From Harmothoe impar (taxonomy: Eukaryota; Annelida; Polychaeta; Phyllodocida; Polynoidae): a stretch of 64,000 nucleotides of DNA. The notes below the pieces were generated by a model. It did not search any database and was not told where the DNA came from. It was given only the letters and a program-made list of their open reading frames with translations. Location of the stretch: positions 61,339,946 to 61,403,945 of the forward strand of contig OX381720.1 of NCBI GenBank assembly GCA_947462335.1. The letters run 5' to 3'. Both the position numbers and the translations under genes were made by a program. Of this stretch, positions 1 through 13,000 are shown in pieces. Each line of letters begins with the position of its first letter. The stretch's first letter is position 1.

Positions 1-198
1 CTCCTGCCACTACTAGGTGAGGGTCCTGGTGGTACCTAGTCCTGCCCAGACTCCTGCCACAACTAGGTGAGTGTCCTGGTGGTACCTAGTCCTGTACAGA
101 CTCCTGCCACTACTAGGTTAGGGTCCTGGTGGTACCTAGTCCTGTACAGACTCCTGCTACAACTAGATAGGTGCTTTGACGGTACCTAGTCTTTAGTG
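1..198. repeat. 50-bp tandem repeat, left-arm edge
   Basis: About three and a half units of a roughly 50-bp repeat built around CTCCTGCCAC, TAGGTGAGGGTCCTGGTGG and TACCTAGTCCTG. The same repeat in reverse orientation forms longer arrays at 50,716-51,180 and 51,640-52,200, so this is the outermost visible part of the left arm of the large inverted repeat. The array probably continues beyond the window edge. Confidence 0.9.
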
Positions 199-1076
199 TT
201 TAGAAGCTGCGGCTAGTACGCGAGTCAGATTGTCAATGAGGCTTATACAATCGGCTCAATATAGGGGTATGGCTGATACACAAGTTTTTGTTACTATGGT
301 ACTGTACTAAATTCACCATAATCAAATGGCCAGTGTGGCTTATAGGATTACCTCAAAGTCACAGTGTGGGTTATATCAGGCTTTACGAAAACCTTTTCAC
401 CATGCAGGACATTCGGGCCTGCAGAAATATCTTTTTGCAGGCCCAGCTTCATTTTTGCAGGCCTGGGTATTGGTGTGCTTTTGTGTTATTTAAGAATTAA
501 GTATTAAAGAAGTGTTTATAGATATTGATAGGGAGACATGAATAGGGTTCCTCCGTATGTTACAATGATATTCATTATTTTAATATGTAAATCACTGAAG
601 AACATTACAGTGCTTCCTATTCAAGCTTTCTGTTTTACACCGTAGAAACCTTAAAAATGGTCCGATTTACAAGCCGTGAAAAAATTACATGTAGGCAAGG
701 ATCCTAAATTACAGCCAGCCGTTCGAGGGGGTATTAGAAGTCTTTCCGCTGGACCCGCAGGCTTTTTGCCGGCTACAGCCAGTGTCCGGCAGGATTTCGT
801 ATAGACTTTATTATTATATGCAAGTTAGGCTTAAATGCAAGAATTGACGGTAGTATTTTATCAGAGACAACAGGGCTTTTTAGTCTAAACCTATAAAATG
901 TACATCCGATCTTCACATATACTGATTTAATATATTAGTCAACCATTTCCGATAATACCGTCTCTGCCTTCCCTTGTGTGAGCTTCAACCCCCTCGCGTA
1001 GCCCCCCCACCACCACCACGCCAACAGCCTTACCTCCATTTTAACCCTTGTATAGTGTTTTAATGTGCTATGCACT
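199..1076. other. Intergenic, no gene seen
   Basis: No coding region is supported; the 70-codon open frame at 288-500 has no recognisable composition. Contains GCAGGC-rich stretches near 410-465 and a CCACCACCACC run near 1,010. Confidence 0.6.
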
Positions 1077-1830
1077 TGGGCGTCATGATGCATGAATGCA
1101 GCCCTGGCTAGTGTACTAGCCAGTGCTGCTTTTAAGCATCATGCCAACCTTACAGATTTGATACATCACTGAGGCATCACATGATGCATTATTTACCAGG
1201 GCTGCCCTCATGCATCATGACGATCAGGGACCCTTGAAGTATGTATTAATTTGTTGTTATGATGCACCAATGCAGCCGAAGCGAGTAACTCACCAGTGCT
1301 GCATTGGTGCATCATGCTGCCCCTTTGGGAGTCTCTTAACCTCATAAGGTCGTCATGATGCATGAATGCAGCCCTGGCAAGTCACTCGCCAGGGCTGCAT
1401 TCATGCATCAAGAAGACCAATGGCATGATGCCGTCCTTAAAGTGTCAAAGCAGCGTGCGGCCCTTAAAGGTTTAATGACCCTGGAGACGTGAGAAGTTGC
1501 AGGCCTGGCCGTCGGCAGAGCACGGATCGCCGAGCACACTAAACGGAACGGTGCGGCCAGCCACGCAACGCTGCAGCGCTACGCGACCATGAGCGATTAC
1601 AGCCTTAAATTTAAACTGCCGCTTTTTCTGCTGCCAAGTGCTTTTTAACCCTTAAAGGGCCGCAGAATGTCCTCTTGCTGTCATGATGCATCCATGCACC
1701 CCTGGCTGATACCTCGATGAATGAATGCATCATGATGACCCGTTAGTTCCGTATAAACCCAACAGGATCAGCATGATGCCTGAATTGAGCACTGGTGAGT
1801 TAACTATCAGGGCTGAATTTATGTCAGTCA
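1077..1830. repeat. Cluster of CATGATGCATGAATGCAGCC hairpin repeats
   Basis: Several imperfect hairpins pair CATGATGCATGAATGCAGCC with GGCTGCATTCATGCATCATG around a short loop (about 1,083-1,150, 1,190-1,235, 1,255-1,315, 1,350-1,412, 1,680-1,735). They are separated by CCTTAAAGG/TTAACCCTT words that mark unit ends. The inverted counterpart is at about 49,935-50,690. A unique GC-rich stretch (1,500-1,660) is embedded here and is also preserved in the other arm. Confidence 0.85.
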
Positions 1831-2170
1831 TTTGGATAAAGGGCAATAAGTTCACTAAAACGCTATGAGGGCCTTAAGGGGGTGCCTTTTTTTCTTTTGG
1901 CATGTTTTACAGGGTGATAGGGTGCACACATGTAACTTCAAATTGAAACCTCAACTTTTTGTAACCGTTTTAATAACTCGTTCCCATTTTATTACCGCTG
2001 GCTTTTTATGGTGAGCATGGTGTCAGAATATGATGTTCAACGTGTCTATTTGTATTGTGTTATAAGGGCCCTCAGTACAGAGAGTGGGCGTGGTGGTAGG
2101 TGTAGCTATAAATGGGGGGGGGATCGGGGAATGGCTTTTACTGTACTCCACGGAGTGGGGCAGAGGTGAC

Positions 2171-2356
2171 TACCGTAATGCCGCGTTTAATGGTCTATAT
2201 AAGCACAGGTCTCGTTTAAGCGCAGGTCTAGAACCCCTCTGAAACCTAAAATCTCTCTTTTAAGGGACTCACAGAAGTGCAGGTCCCTATATAGCGTAGG
2301 GGGTAACAGGGCATTGGAATTTATAAGCGCAGGGGCGCTTAAACAAGCCATTACGG
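2171..2356. mobile_element. TACCGTAATG MITE (left-arm copy)
   Basis: About 186 bp bounded by 20-bp inverted repeats, TACCGTAATGCCGCGTTTAA at one end and the complement of TACCGTAATGGCTTGTTTAA at the other. The interior repeats the word TTAAGCGCAGG and has no coding capacity. The matching copy in the right arm is at 49,380-49,573. Confidence 0.8.
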
Positions 2357-3100
2357 TATTACTATAATGCTCCCCGCCCAGTGCCCCTTCCCGCCCGGCC
2401 GGGTGTCAGCTGTGAGCCTCATTGTCCCTGATTACCGTTGTATCTCTCACCGCGCCCCGCCCTGCGGTATCCACACGGCAAACAACGCCACCCTCTGTAC
2501 ACAAGGGGTATTGACACGAGCACCAAGGGGGGGGGGGGGGGGTCTACCTAGGGGCCACTAGAGAGAAGTAGGGGGAATCTATTAGGCAGAGATCTTGAGA
2601 ATGCCTGAGAAGTCTCCAATGAAGAATCAAGCTTAAGGTGGATCGCTACCTCTTGAATATGGACACACTGCGCAGGTATCTGCGCATGTAGCTTAAATGT
2701 ATCAGAAGGGCTGATATTAAATAATCGGATACACATACATGCTGACTAGGCCATGTCAAGAAATTTGGAGATTTTGAGCATTTTATTGGATTTTGAATAT
2801 TTGATATAGATGTAGCCGAAGATATTTTCTATTTTCATCAAAAGTTAGAACATTGAAGCTATTTACCAATAAATCATCATCTAGAACGATATATATCTCT
2901 TTAAGTTACTTGAAATAGCCAAGAGTATAAATTGAAGCCATGCATACAAACCCGATGTATGTCTCAGCAGATGTGCAGCATGGCGTATGGTATATATTTA
3001 GTGCACATCACCATCATGGCTCGTCCATCACCATGAATCTCCCCCGCCGTGTCGGTCTATTTCTGTCCCTCTCCCCATCTCTCACTCTTTCTCATCATAC
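2357..3100. other. Intergenic, arm sequence without gene
   Basis: Carries a GC-rich stretch, a run of about 15 G (2,527-2,541) and AT-rich single-copy sequence. The whole stretch is mirrored at about 48,600-49,379. No CDS supported. Confidence 0.6.
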
Positions 3101-3655
3101 TATGGCAAGCCTAATGGGTAAACTTCCCTTAATCCTGGTATAAGGGACAAAAAGCCGGCTTTGGTCCCAAAAGCCGGCTTTTGGTCCCTTATACCAGGAT
3201 TAACTCCCTTAACCAGGGTTTAGAGACCTTAATCCAGGTATAAGGCCCAAAAGCCAGGATAAGGGACCAAAGCCTGGGTTGAGGACTCTTAACCCTGGAT
3301 AAGGGTGTTAATCCTGGCTTTTGTCCATTATGCCAGGATTAACAAGAGAAAGCAGGGGTAGAGCAAAGGCTGGGTACATGTACTACTTAATCCTGGTATA
3401 ACTGCCAAAGCATGGGTACTGTGCCAGTACCCATGCTTTCTACACAATGCATGGGTATGTGTACCCTTATACCAGGATTAACTCCCAAAAACCAGGTTTT
3501 TGGAACAATGTCTGGGTAAATGTCCCAATACCCTTGCTTACTGGAGAAAGCAGGGGTTTCACTCTACCCATGCTTTCTCTTACCCCTGCTTTGTACAGAA
3601 AGCATGGGTTAGGTTACCCAGACTTAGTTAGGGTTATAACCCATGCTTTGCATAT

Positions 3656-4215
3656 GTAGGGGAACAGATCGAGCCCACATCTGTCCCTGTGCCCTGGCTT
3701 AGCCACCTAGGGTAATCACTGTTCCTCCTCATACCTACCAATCCAGATGTATGTGTAAGGCGAGAATGGCAGGCAAGGTTTCGTGGTCAAGTGGTTATGA
3801 CGCTCACTCCGGATGCGGGACTGGATAGGTACGGTATGATACGATTGGGTATGCTTCAACACCTGGTGGCTGGTTGTGGGTCAGACGTGGCGCAGTAGCG
3901 AAAGCGAGTGGCGCAGTCATCTAGTGGGCTGGTAAAAAAGGGCGAGTAGGCATGAGGCGGGAAAGCGCTAGTAGGGCTAGTGACACAGGATCCCACAACT
4001 AAGTGCCAGGTATGTCCAAGGTTACCACCGGTTGGGTAGCCGGTTGGGATAGTTGAAGCTGGATGGGAGGAGTGTAGGGGAACAGATTGAGCCCACATCT
4101 GTCCCTGTACCCTGGCTTAGCCACCTAGGGTAATCACTGTTCCCCCTCATACCTACCAATCCAGATGTATGTGTAAGGCGAGAATGGCAGGCAAGGTTTC
4201 GTGGTCAAGTGGTTA
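3656..4215. repeat. 142-bp direct repeats flanking 276 bp
   Basis: Two nearly identical 142-bp copies (3,656-3,797 and 4,074-4,215, starting GTAGGGGAACAGAT and ending CAAGTGGTTA) flank a 276-bp core inside the foldback element. The arrangement could be a dimeric SINE or a miniature terminal-repeat element. Neither has been shown. Confidence 0.75.
3772..3872 (+). mobile_element. tRNA-like SINE head with A and B boxes
   Basis: TGGTCAAGTGG (from 3,784) fits the RNA polymerase III A box perfectly, and GCTTCAACACC (about 3,854-3,864) is one mismatch from the B box; spacing of about 70 bp is plausible. The surrounding sequence reads like a degenerate tRNA. I interpret it as a tRNA-derived SINE head rather than a working tRNA, since the acceptor ends do not pair. 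The second 142-bp repeat keeps only the A box. Confidence 0.5.
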
Positions 4216-5699
4216 AGCAGGGGTATTGGATACCCATGCTTTGTACAGAAAGCATGGGTATGGTATCCAATACCCCTGCAAAGGTGACAATGCATGGGTA
4301 CCAGTACCCCCGCTTTGTATACAAAGCATGGGTTTCCACTACCCCTGCTTTGTTACAAAGTAGGGGTAGTATCATACCCATGCTTAGTGAGAAAGCATGG
4401 GTATTAGTCCTTAAACCAGGTATTTTGTGTACTAAGTATGGGATTAGGTACAAATCGGCTAAACTTGAGTGAATTAAGGTGCAAACCTTAAAAAAGGACT
4501 AGAACCTGAAGATATTGGTTGATATCATCGGTGCTGCTCCGGAAAATATTGTAGTTGGATGGGAGTTGTGTTCTTGCCACCCCTTAAGCCAGGGTATTTG
4601 CCTACTTTAGTTAGACCTGAAGATTTCGGTTGAAGTCATTCGGCTGCTCTAGTTGTGGTAATACTGGTGTTAATGCTTGAATGACAAGTCCTTGTCACTT
4701 GTCTATTAGTACTAGCCTGATAAATCAGGTCCAGAAACTTAATTAATCTGTATGTGGTGTGTCTCTTTGAATTCTGCTGTACTATGAAAATATTTGGTAA
4801 TGTAATGGTCAGATTCTCTAATGCATACGGTCTATAAATGTCCGAAATTGTAAGAGGTACTTCAATGTAAATTTCAACTAACATATGGGAATTGTCCCTG
4901 TGTAAATAGAGAGAAATGTCCACCTTTATTAGTTATGTAGTCGCCAATGAGAATCAGTCACTGTGTATTTGTAACATAATTTGTTTTTATCCTTACCGTT
5001 TTTTAATTTTGTCTTGAAATATCTTTTTTTGCTCGCTCGTTAACCCATGTATGCGACCTGTATTGCATTTTGATGTAATCAGTTATTGTAATATGAATAT
5101 TGCTTATCACATATGTATTTGGTGTAAAGAATCAATTCAATGGATTATTGAGAGATTGTCTGTAATCACTTTTTTAATTGTGGAAGACAATAAACATTTT
5201 CAAACCAAAACCCCTGCTTTGTGTACGAAGCCAGGGTTTAGGTACAAAGCATGGGTATTTGGGAGAAAAGCTGGGTATAGCTCTTACCCTGACTTTGTAG
5301 ACAAAGCCAGGGTTAAGGACTTAAACCAGGATTTTGGACCTTATACCAGGATTATGTACGTTAACCCTGTTTAAGTAGACAAAGCATGGGTAAATCCCTT
5401 AATCCTGGTTTAAGGGACCAAAAGCCGGCTTTTGGGCCCAAAAGCCGGCTTTTGGTCCGTAAACCCTGGTTAAGGCCCCTTAACCAGGGTTTTGGGCTCT
5501 AAACCCTGGTTAAGGGGCCTTAATCCTGGTATAAGGGGCCAAAAGCCGGGCTTTGGCCCCAAAAGCCGGCTTTTGGGGCCATATACCAGGATTAAGGGAA
5601 GTTTACCCATTAGGCTTGCCATATCCTTCCCTATCTCTACAAGCCTCGAGTTCCCCAAACATCTTGTATTGACCACCCCAGCTATTGAGGCCCCTGCTA

Positions 5700-6140
5700 C
5701 CAATCTCTCAAACACTGTTAGAAGTAACCACTGTAAATTTACAGCAAAATGTGCTGACAGTTTTTTCTCCAGCACATTTCACTGTCAATTTACAGCAACT
5801 CAGTTGTTGTAATTGAGCAGAATAATATGCTGTACTTTTAGAGTATATTTGCATTAAGTGACACATTTCTGCAAGTTTATACAACAACTTGTGTTTACAA
5901 GAATTGTTACACTATTGTTACAAACAATGATATGGTGCTGCCACCATGTGGCAGAAATCTACAAATAATGCCGTAAATGTACAGCAAGATTGCTGTAAAT
6001 CTGATTTACAGCACAGAAATTGGTAAATTTACAGCTAATAGTTCTGTATTCCCGACTACAGCAAAATGTTCTGTAAATCTACAGTGCATTGTGCTGTAAA
6101 CTATTAATTTTACAGAGAATGTGCTAACTGTCTAACATGC
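5700..6140. mobile_element. TACAGCA-rich palindromic MITE (left-arm copy)
   Basis: Repeated TGTAAATTTACAGCA words in both orientations make this stretch foldback-like. The right-arm counterpart spans about 47,690-48,525 and carries an extra 453-bp insertion at a TTAA that is unoccupied here (5,854-5,857). Confidence 0.65.
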
Positions 6141-6175
6141 CCCCCACTCCCTCCACACTGGGCAGGCTGTAGGAG

Positions 6176-6439
6176 CACTGAAAAAGTAAGCTCGTCTCCA
6201 GACTCGTCTAAGTGACTGTCATAAAATAAGTGAGTCAAAAGTTGTTTAACCTTCCAGGTTACCATCCCACAAATAGAATCTGGAGCTCACAAATTTTAGG
6301 TTTGGGGCTGGCACATGCCAAGTGGGTCTCCTATCACCAGCTAGAAGACCCGCTTCCTTGTTACTTAGATGAGTTTTTAACTTGTTTATTTTATGACAGT
6401 CACTTCGAAGAGTGTGGAGACAAGTTTACTTTTTCAGTG
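6176..6439. mobile_element. 264-bp CACTG-ended MITE (left-arm copy)
   Basis: Imperfect inverted repeats of about 60 bp (CACTGAAAAAGTAAGCTCGT at one end, complement at the other) bound 264 bp. The right-arm copy at 47,367-47,630 has exactly the same length. No coding capacity. Confidence 0.8.
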
Positions 6440-7078
6440 AGGATGGCAGAGATGAGGAGGACACATATGCAATTTTGAAGGATCATTTGTATTTACCTTT
6501 TTTAGATCAATTTTAGGGTCTTCTGAAAGGCGGGAAAGTATTTTCATGTTAAAACAACAATTAAGAAAAGAAATCCGACCCACTGACCCTACATTTTCTC
6601 GCTACGTTACCAGAAACATACCTTTTTTTTGGCGTAAGGCTCCACATGTCAGGGTGTGATACTTGAGACTGCCATAGACGCAGCCCGACACATGGCGCCT
6701 AATGAGGGAGGGGGGGGGGGTCTCTGTCCCTATTATACACCCCCCACCCCCTCCACCTCACTCCCACGAACACATGTACACACACCCCGACCCCCTCAGA
6801 TCTGTAAAAAATGGTGTGTGTAAAAAAGAGGTTAGACAGGCGTAGGAGCAGAAAAAGTGGGGCAGGGAAGGGGCAGAGCCAGGGTGGATTGGTGACATGG
6901 TGCCAGGCCGACATAAGGGGGCACCCTAGGGGAGGGAGTCGGTGCTGCTGTTTGGTAGATATGCAGGGCAGGATTTTAAACAAAAAGGACGAAGGAAGGG
7001 GAAAGGCTATGAATAAATTTCCGAAATTCTTTACATTTTAATAAACACATATATCTGTCCCTCTGAACCCTAGTCATA
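6440..7078. other. Intergenic arm sequence, no gene
   Basis: Single-copy arm sequence with a G run (6,709-6,720) and C-rich stretches, mirrored at about 46,690-47,366. The open frames here change or break in the other arm, arguing against coding. Confidence 0.55.
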
Positions 7079-10000
7079 GTGTCAGTAGTATATAGAGAGG
7101 AGCCCTGCCCATGGCTACAGTCCCATAGTGTCAGTAGTATATGGAGAGGGGAGGGGACCTGCCCATGGCTACAGTCCCATAGTGTCAGTAGTATATGGAG
7201 AGGGGGGGGGGGCTGCCCATGGCTACAGTCCCATAGTGTCAGTAGTATATGGAGGGGGGGGGGGACCTGCCCATGGCTACAGTCCCATAGTGTCAGTAGT
7301 ATATGGAGGGGGGGACCTGCCCATGGCTACAGTCCCATAGTGTCAGTAGTATATGGAGGGGGACCTGCCCATGGCTACAGTCCCATAGTGTCAGTAGTAT
7401 ATGGAGGGGGGACCTGCCCATGGCTACAGTCCCATAGTGTCAGTAGTATATGGAGGGGGGGGGACCTGCCCATGGCTACAGTTCCATAGTGTCAGTATAT
7501 GGAGGGGGGGGGGGGGAACTGCCCATGGATACAGTCCCATAGTGTCTGTAGTATATGGAGGGGGGACCTGGCCATGGCTACAGTTCCATAGTGTCAGTAT
7601 ATGGAGGGGGGGGGGACCTGCCCATGGCTACAGTCCCAAAGTGGCAGTAGTATATGGGGGGGGGGGGGGGACCTGCCCATGGCTACAGTCCCATAGTGTC
7701 AGTAGTATATGGAGGGGGGGGGTGCCCATGGCTACAGTCCCATTGTGGCAGTAGTATATGGAGGGGGGACCTGCCCATGGCTACAGTCCCATAGTGTCAG
7801 TAGTATATGGAGGGGGGGGGGACCTGCCCATGGCTACAGTTCCATAGTGTCAGTAGTATATGGAGGGGGGACCTGCCCATGGCTACAGTCCCATAGTGTC
7901 AGTAGTATAAGGAGGGGGGGGGGGACCTGCCCATGGCTACAGTCCCATAGTGTCAGTAGTATATGGAGGGGGGGGACCTGCCCATGGCTACAGTCCCATA
8001 GTGGCAGTAGTATATGGAGGGGGGGTGGACCTGCCCATGGCTACAGTCCCATAGTGTCAGTAGTATATGGAGGGGGGGGGGACCTGCCCATGGCTACAGT
8101 CTCATAGTGTCAGTAGTATATGGAGGGGGGGGGGCCTGCCCATGGCTACAGTCCCATAGTGTCAGTAGTATATGGAGGGGGACCTGGCCATGGCTACAGT
8201 CCCATAGTGTCAGTAGTATATGGAGGGGGGACCTGCCCATGGCTATAGTCCCATAGTGTCAGTAGTATATGGAGGGGGGACCTGCCCATGGCTATAGTCC
8301 CAATGTGTCAGTAGTATATGGAGGGGGGACCTGCCCATGGCTACAGTCCCATAGTGGCAGTAGTATATGGAGGGGGGACCTGCCCATGGCAACAGTCCCA
8401 CAGTGGCAGTAGTATATGGAGGGGGGACCTGCCCATGGCTACAGTCCCATAGTGGCAGTAGTATATGGAGGGGGGGGGGGGGACCTGCCCATGGCTACAG
8501 TCCCACAGTGTCAGTAGTATATGGAGGGGGGGGGGACCTGCCCATGGCTACAGTCCCATAGTGGCAGTAGTATATGGAGGGGGGGACCCGCCCATGGCTA
8601 CAGTCCCATAGTGGCAGTAGTATATGGAGGGGGGGACCCGCCCATGGCTACAGTCCCATAGTGTCAGTAGTATATGGAGGGGGGGGGACCTGCCCATGGC
8701 TACAGTCCCACAGTGGCAGTAGTATATGGAGGAGGGGGGCCCTGCCCATGGCTACAGTCCCATAGTGTCAGTAGTATATGGAGGGGGGACCTGCCCATGG
8801 CTACAGTCCCATAGTGGCAGTAGTATATGGAGGGGGGGGGGACCTGCCCATGGCTACAGTCATATAGTGGCAGTAGTATATGGAGGGGGGGGGGACCTGC
8901 CCATGGCTACAGACCCATAGTGGCAGTAGTATATGGAGGGGGGGGGACCTGCCAATGGTTACAGTCCCATAGTGTCAGTAGTATATGGCGGGGGGGACCT
9001 GCCCATGGCTACAGTCATATAGTGTCAGCAGTATATGGAGGGGGGGGGGACCTGCCCATGGCTACAGTCCCATAGTGGCAGTAGTATATGGAGGGGGGGA
9101 CCTGCCCATGGCTACAGTCCCATAGTGGCAGTAGTATATGGAGGGGGGACCTGCCCATGGCTACAGTCCCATAGTGTCAGTAGTATATGGAGGGGGGGAC
9201 CTGCCCATGGCTACAGTCCCATAGTGTCAGTAGTATATAGAGGGGGGGGGGACCTGCCCATGGCTACAGTCCCATAGTGTCAGTAGTATATGGAGGGGGG
9301 GGGACCTGCCCATGGCTACAGTCCCATAGTGTCAGTAGTATATGGAGGGGGGGGGGACCTGCCCATGGCTACAGTCCCATAGTGTCAGTAGTATATGGAG
9401 GGGGGGGGGACCTGCCCATGGCTACAGTCCCATAGTGTCAGTAGTATATGGAGGGGGGGGGACCTGCCCATGGCTACAGTCCCATAGTGGCAGTAGTATA
9501 TGGAGGGGGGGGGGGACCTGCCCATGGCTACAGTCCCACAGTGTCAGTAGTATATGGAGGGGGGGGACCTGCCCATAGCTACAGTCCCATAGTGTCAGTG
9601 GTATATGGAGGGGGGGGGGACCTGCCCATGGCTACAGTCCCATAGTGGCAGTAGTATATGGAGGGGGGGGCCTGCCCATGGCTACAGTCCCATAGTGGCA
9701 GTAGTATATGGAGGGGGGGGGCCTGCCCATGGCTACAGTCCCATAGTGGCAGTAGTATATGGAGGGGGGGGGGGACCTGCCCATGGCTACAGTCCCATAG
9801 TGGCAGTAGTATATGGAGGGGGGGGGGACCTGCCCATGGCTACAGTCCCATAGTGTCAGTAGTATATGGAGGGGGGGACCTGCCCATGGCTACAGTCCCA
9901 TAGTGGCAGTAGTATATGGAGGGGGGGGGACCTGCCCATGGCTACAGTCCCATAGTGGCAGTAGTATATGGAGGGGGACCTGCCCATGGCTAAAGTCCCA

Positions 10001-13000
10001 TAGTGTCAGTAGTATATGGAGGGGGGGGGGGGGCTGCCCATGGCTACAGTCCCATAGTGTCAGTAGTATATGGAGGGGGGGGGGGACCTGCCCATGGCTA
10101 CAGTCTCATAGTGTCAGTAGTTCATGGAGGGGGGGGGGCTGCCCATGGCTACAGTCTCATAGTGTCAGTAGTTTATGGAGGGGGGGGGGGGGCTGCCCAT
10201 GGCTACAGTCCCATAGTGGCAGTAGTATATGGAGGGGGGGACCTACCCATGGCTACAGTCCCATAGTGGCAGTAGTATATGGAGGGGGGGGGGACCTGCC
10301 CATGGCTACAGTCCCATAGTGTCAGTAGTAAATGGAGGGGGGGACCTACCCATGGCTACAGTCCCATAGTGGCAGTAGTATATGGAGGGGGGGGGGGGAC
10401 CTGCCCATAGCGACAGTCCCATAGTGTCAGTAGTATATGGAGGGGGGGGGGACCTGCCCATGGCTACAGTCCCATAGTGGCAGTAGTATATGGAGGGGGG
10501 GGGACCTGCCCATGGCTACAGTCCCATAGTGTCAGCAGTATATGGAGGGGGGGACCTGCCCATGGCTACAGTCCCATAGTGGCAGTAGTATATTGAGGGG
10601 GGGGGGGGGGGACCTGCCCATGGCTACAGTCCCATAGTGTCAGCAGTATATGGAGGGGGGACCTGCCCATGGCTACAGTCCCATAGTGGCAGTAGTATAT
10701 GGAGAGGGGACCTGCCCATGGCTACAGTCCCGTAGTGTCAGTAGTATATGGAGGGGGGACCTGCCCATGGCTACAGTCCCATAGTGGCAGTAGTATATGG
10801 AAGGGATACCTGCCCTTGGCTACAGTCCCACAGTGTCATTAGTATATGGAGAGGGGGACCTGCCCATGGCTACAGTCCCATAGTGGCAGTAGTATATGGA
10901 GGGGGGACCTGCCAATGGCTACAGTCCCATAGTGTCAGTAGTATATGGAGGGGGGGGGGACCTGCCCATGGCTACAGTCCAATAGTGTCAGTAGTATATG
11001 GAGGGGGGACCTGGCCATGGCTACAGTCCCATAGTGGCAGTAGTATATTGAGGGGGGGGGGGGACCTGCCCATGGCAACAGGCCAATAGTGTCAGTAGTA
11101 TATGGAGGGGGGGGGGGACATGCCCATGGCTACAAACCCATAGTGGCAGTAGTATGTGGAGAGGGGGGGGGCGGCCCGTGGCTACAGTCCCATAGTGGCA
11201 GTAGTATATGGAGGGGGGGGGGGGGACCTGCCCATGGCTACAGTCCCATAGTGTCAGTAGTATATGGAGGGGGGGGGGACCTGCCCATGGCTACAGTCCA
11301 CAGTGTCAGTAGTATATGGAGGGGGGGGACCTGCCCATGGCTACAGTCCCATAGTGGCAGTAGTATATGGAGGGGGGGGGGACCTGCCCATGGCTACAGT
11401 CCCATAGTGGCAGTAGTATATGGAGGGGGGGGGGACCTGCCAATGGCTACAGTCCACAGTGTCAGTAGTATATGGAGGGGGGGGGACCTTCCCATGGCTA
11501 CAGTCCCATAGTGGCAGTAGTATATGGAGGGGGGGGGGGACCTGCCCATGGCTACAGTCCCATAGTGTCAGTAGTATATGGAGGGGGGGACCTGCCCATG
11601 GCTACAGTCCCATATGGCAGTAGTATATGGAGGGGGGGACCTGCCCATGGCTACAGTCCCATAGTGTCAGTAGTATATGGAGGGGGGGGACCTGCCCATG
11701 GCTACAGTCCCATAGTGTCAGTAGTATATGGAGGGGGGGGGGACCTGCCCATGGCTACAGTCCCATAGTGTCAGTAGTATATGGAGGGGGGGGGGACCTG
11801 CCCATGGCTACAGTCCACAGTGTCAGTAGTATATGGAGGGGGGGGGGGACCTTCCCATGGCTACAGTCCCATAGTGTCAGTAGTATATGGCGGGGGACCT
11901 GCCCATGGCTACAGTCCCATAGTGGCAGTAGTATATTGAGGGGGGGGGGACCTGCCCATGGCAACAGGCCAATAGTGTCAGTAGTATATGGAGGGGGGGG
12001 GACATGCCCATGGCTACAGTCCCATAGTGGCAGTAGTATGTGGAGGGGGGGCGGCCCGTGGCTACAGTCCCATAGTGTCAGTAGTATATGGAGGGGGGAC
12101 CTGCCCATGGCTACAGTCCCATAGTGGCAGTAGTATATGGAGGGGGGGGGGACCTGCCCATGGCTACAGTCCCATAGTGGCAGTAGTATATGGAGGGGGG
12201 GGGACCTGCCCATGGCTACAGTCCCATAGTGGCAGTAGTATATGGAGGGGGGGGGGGACCTGCCCATAGCGACAGTCCCATAGTGTCAGTAGTATATGGA
12301 GGGGGGGGGACCTGCCTATGGCTACAGTCCCATAGTGGCAGTAGTATATGGAGGGGGGGGGGACCTACCCATGGCTACAGTCCCATAGTGTCAGTAGTAT
12401 ATGGAGGGGGGGGGGGGACCTGCCCATGGCTACAGTCCACAGTGTCAGTAGTATATGGAGGGGGGGGACCTGCCCATGGCTACAGTCCCATAGTGGCAGT
12501 AGTATATGGAGGGGGGGGGGACCTGCCCATGGCTACAGTCCCATAGTGGCAGTAGTATATGGAGGGGGGGGGGACCTGCCAATGGCTACAGTCTACAGTG
12601 TCAGTAGTATATGGAGGGGGGGGGACCTGCCCATGGCTACAGTCCCATAGTGGCAGTAGTATATGGAGGGGGGGGGACCTGCCCATGGCTACAGTCCCAT
12701 AGTGTCAGTAGTATATGGAGGGGGGACCTGCCCATGGCTACAGTCCCATAGTGGCAGTAGTATATGGAGGGGGGGACCTGCCCATGGCTACAGTCCCATA
12801 GTGTCAGTAGTATATGGAGGGGGGGGACCTGCCCATGGCTACAGTCCCATAGTGTCAGTAGTATATGGAGGGGGGGGGGGACCTGCCCAGGCTACAGTCC
12901 ACAGTGTCAGTAGTATATGGAGGGGGGGGGGACCTTCCCATGGCTACAGTCCCATAGTGTCAGTAGTATATGGCGGGGGACCTGCCCATGGCTACAGTCC

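Larger units (their letters stand above)
3101..5623. mobile_element. 2.5-kb foldback element made of internal repeats
   Basis: The ends are a perfect 42-bp inverted repeat (3,101-3,142 and 5,582-5,623, beginning TATGGCAAGCCTAATGGGTA). The interior is largely short palindromic repeats of the type TTAATCCTGGTATAAGGG, AAAAGCCGGCTTTTGG and ACCCATGCTTT. The other arm of the large inverted repeat lacks the element: its sequence around 48,590-48,610 is continuous across the insertion point, so this is a private insertion of the left arm. No transposase is encoded. I could not define a clean target duplication. Confidence 0.85.

Noticed and set aside
3772..3872. Functional tRNA gene
   Set aside because: A and B boxes are recognisable, but the acceptor stem does not pair and the block is duplicated in truncated form, so a SINE head is likelier.
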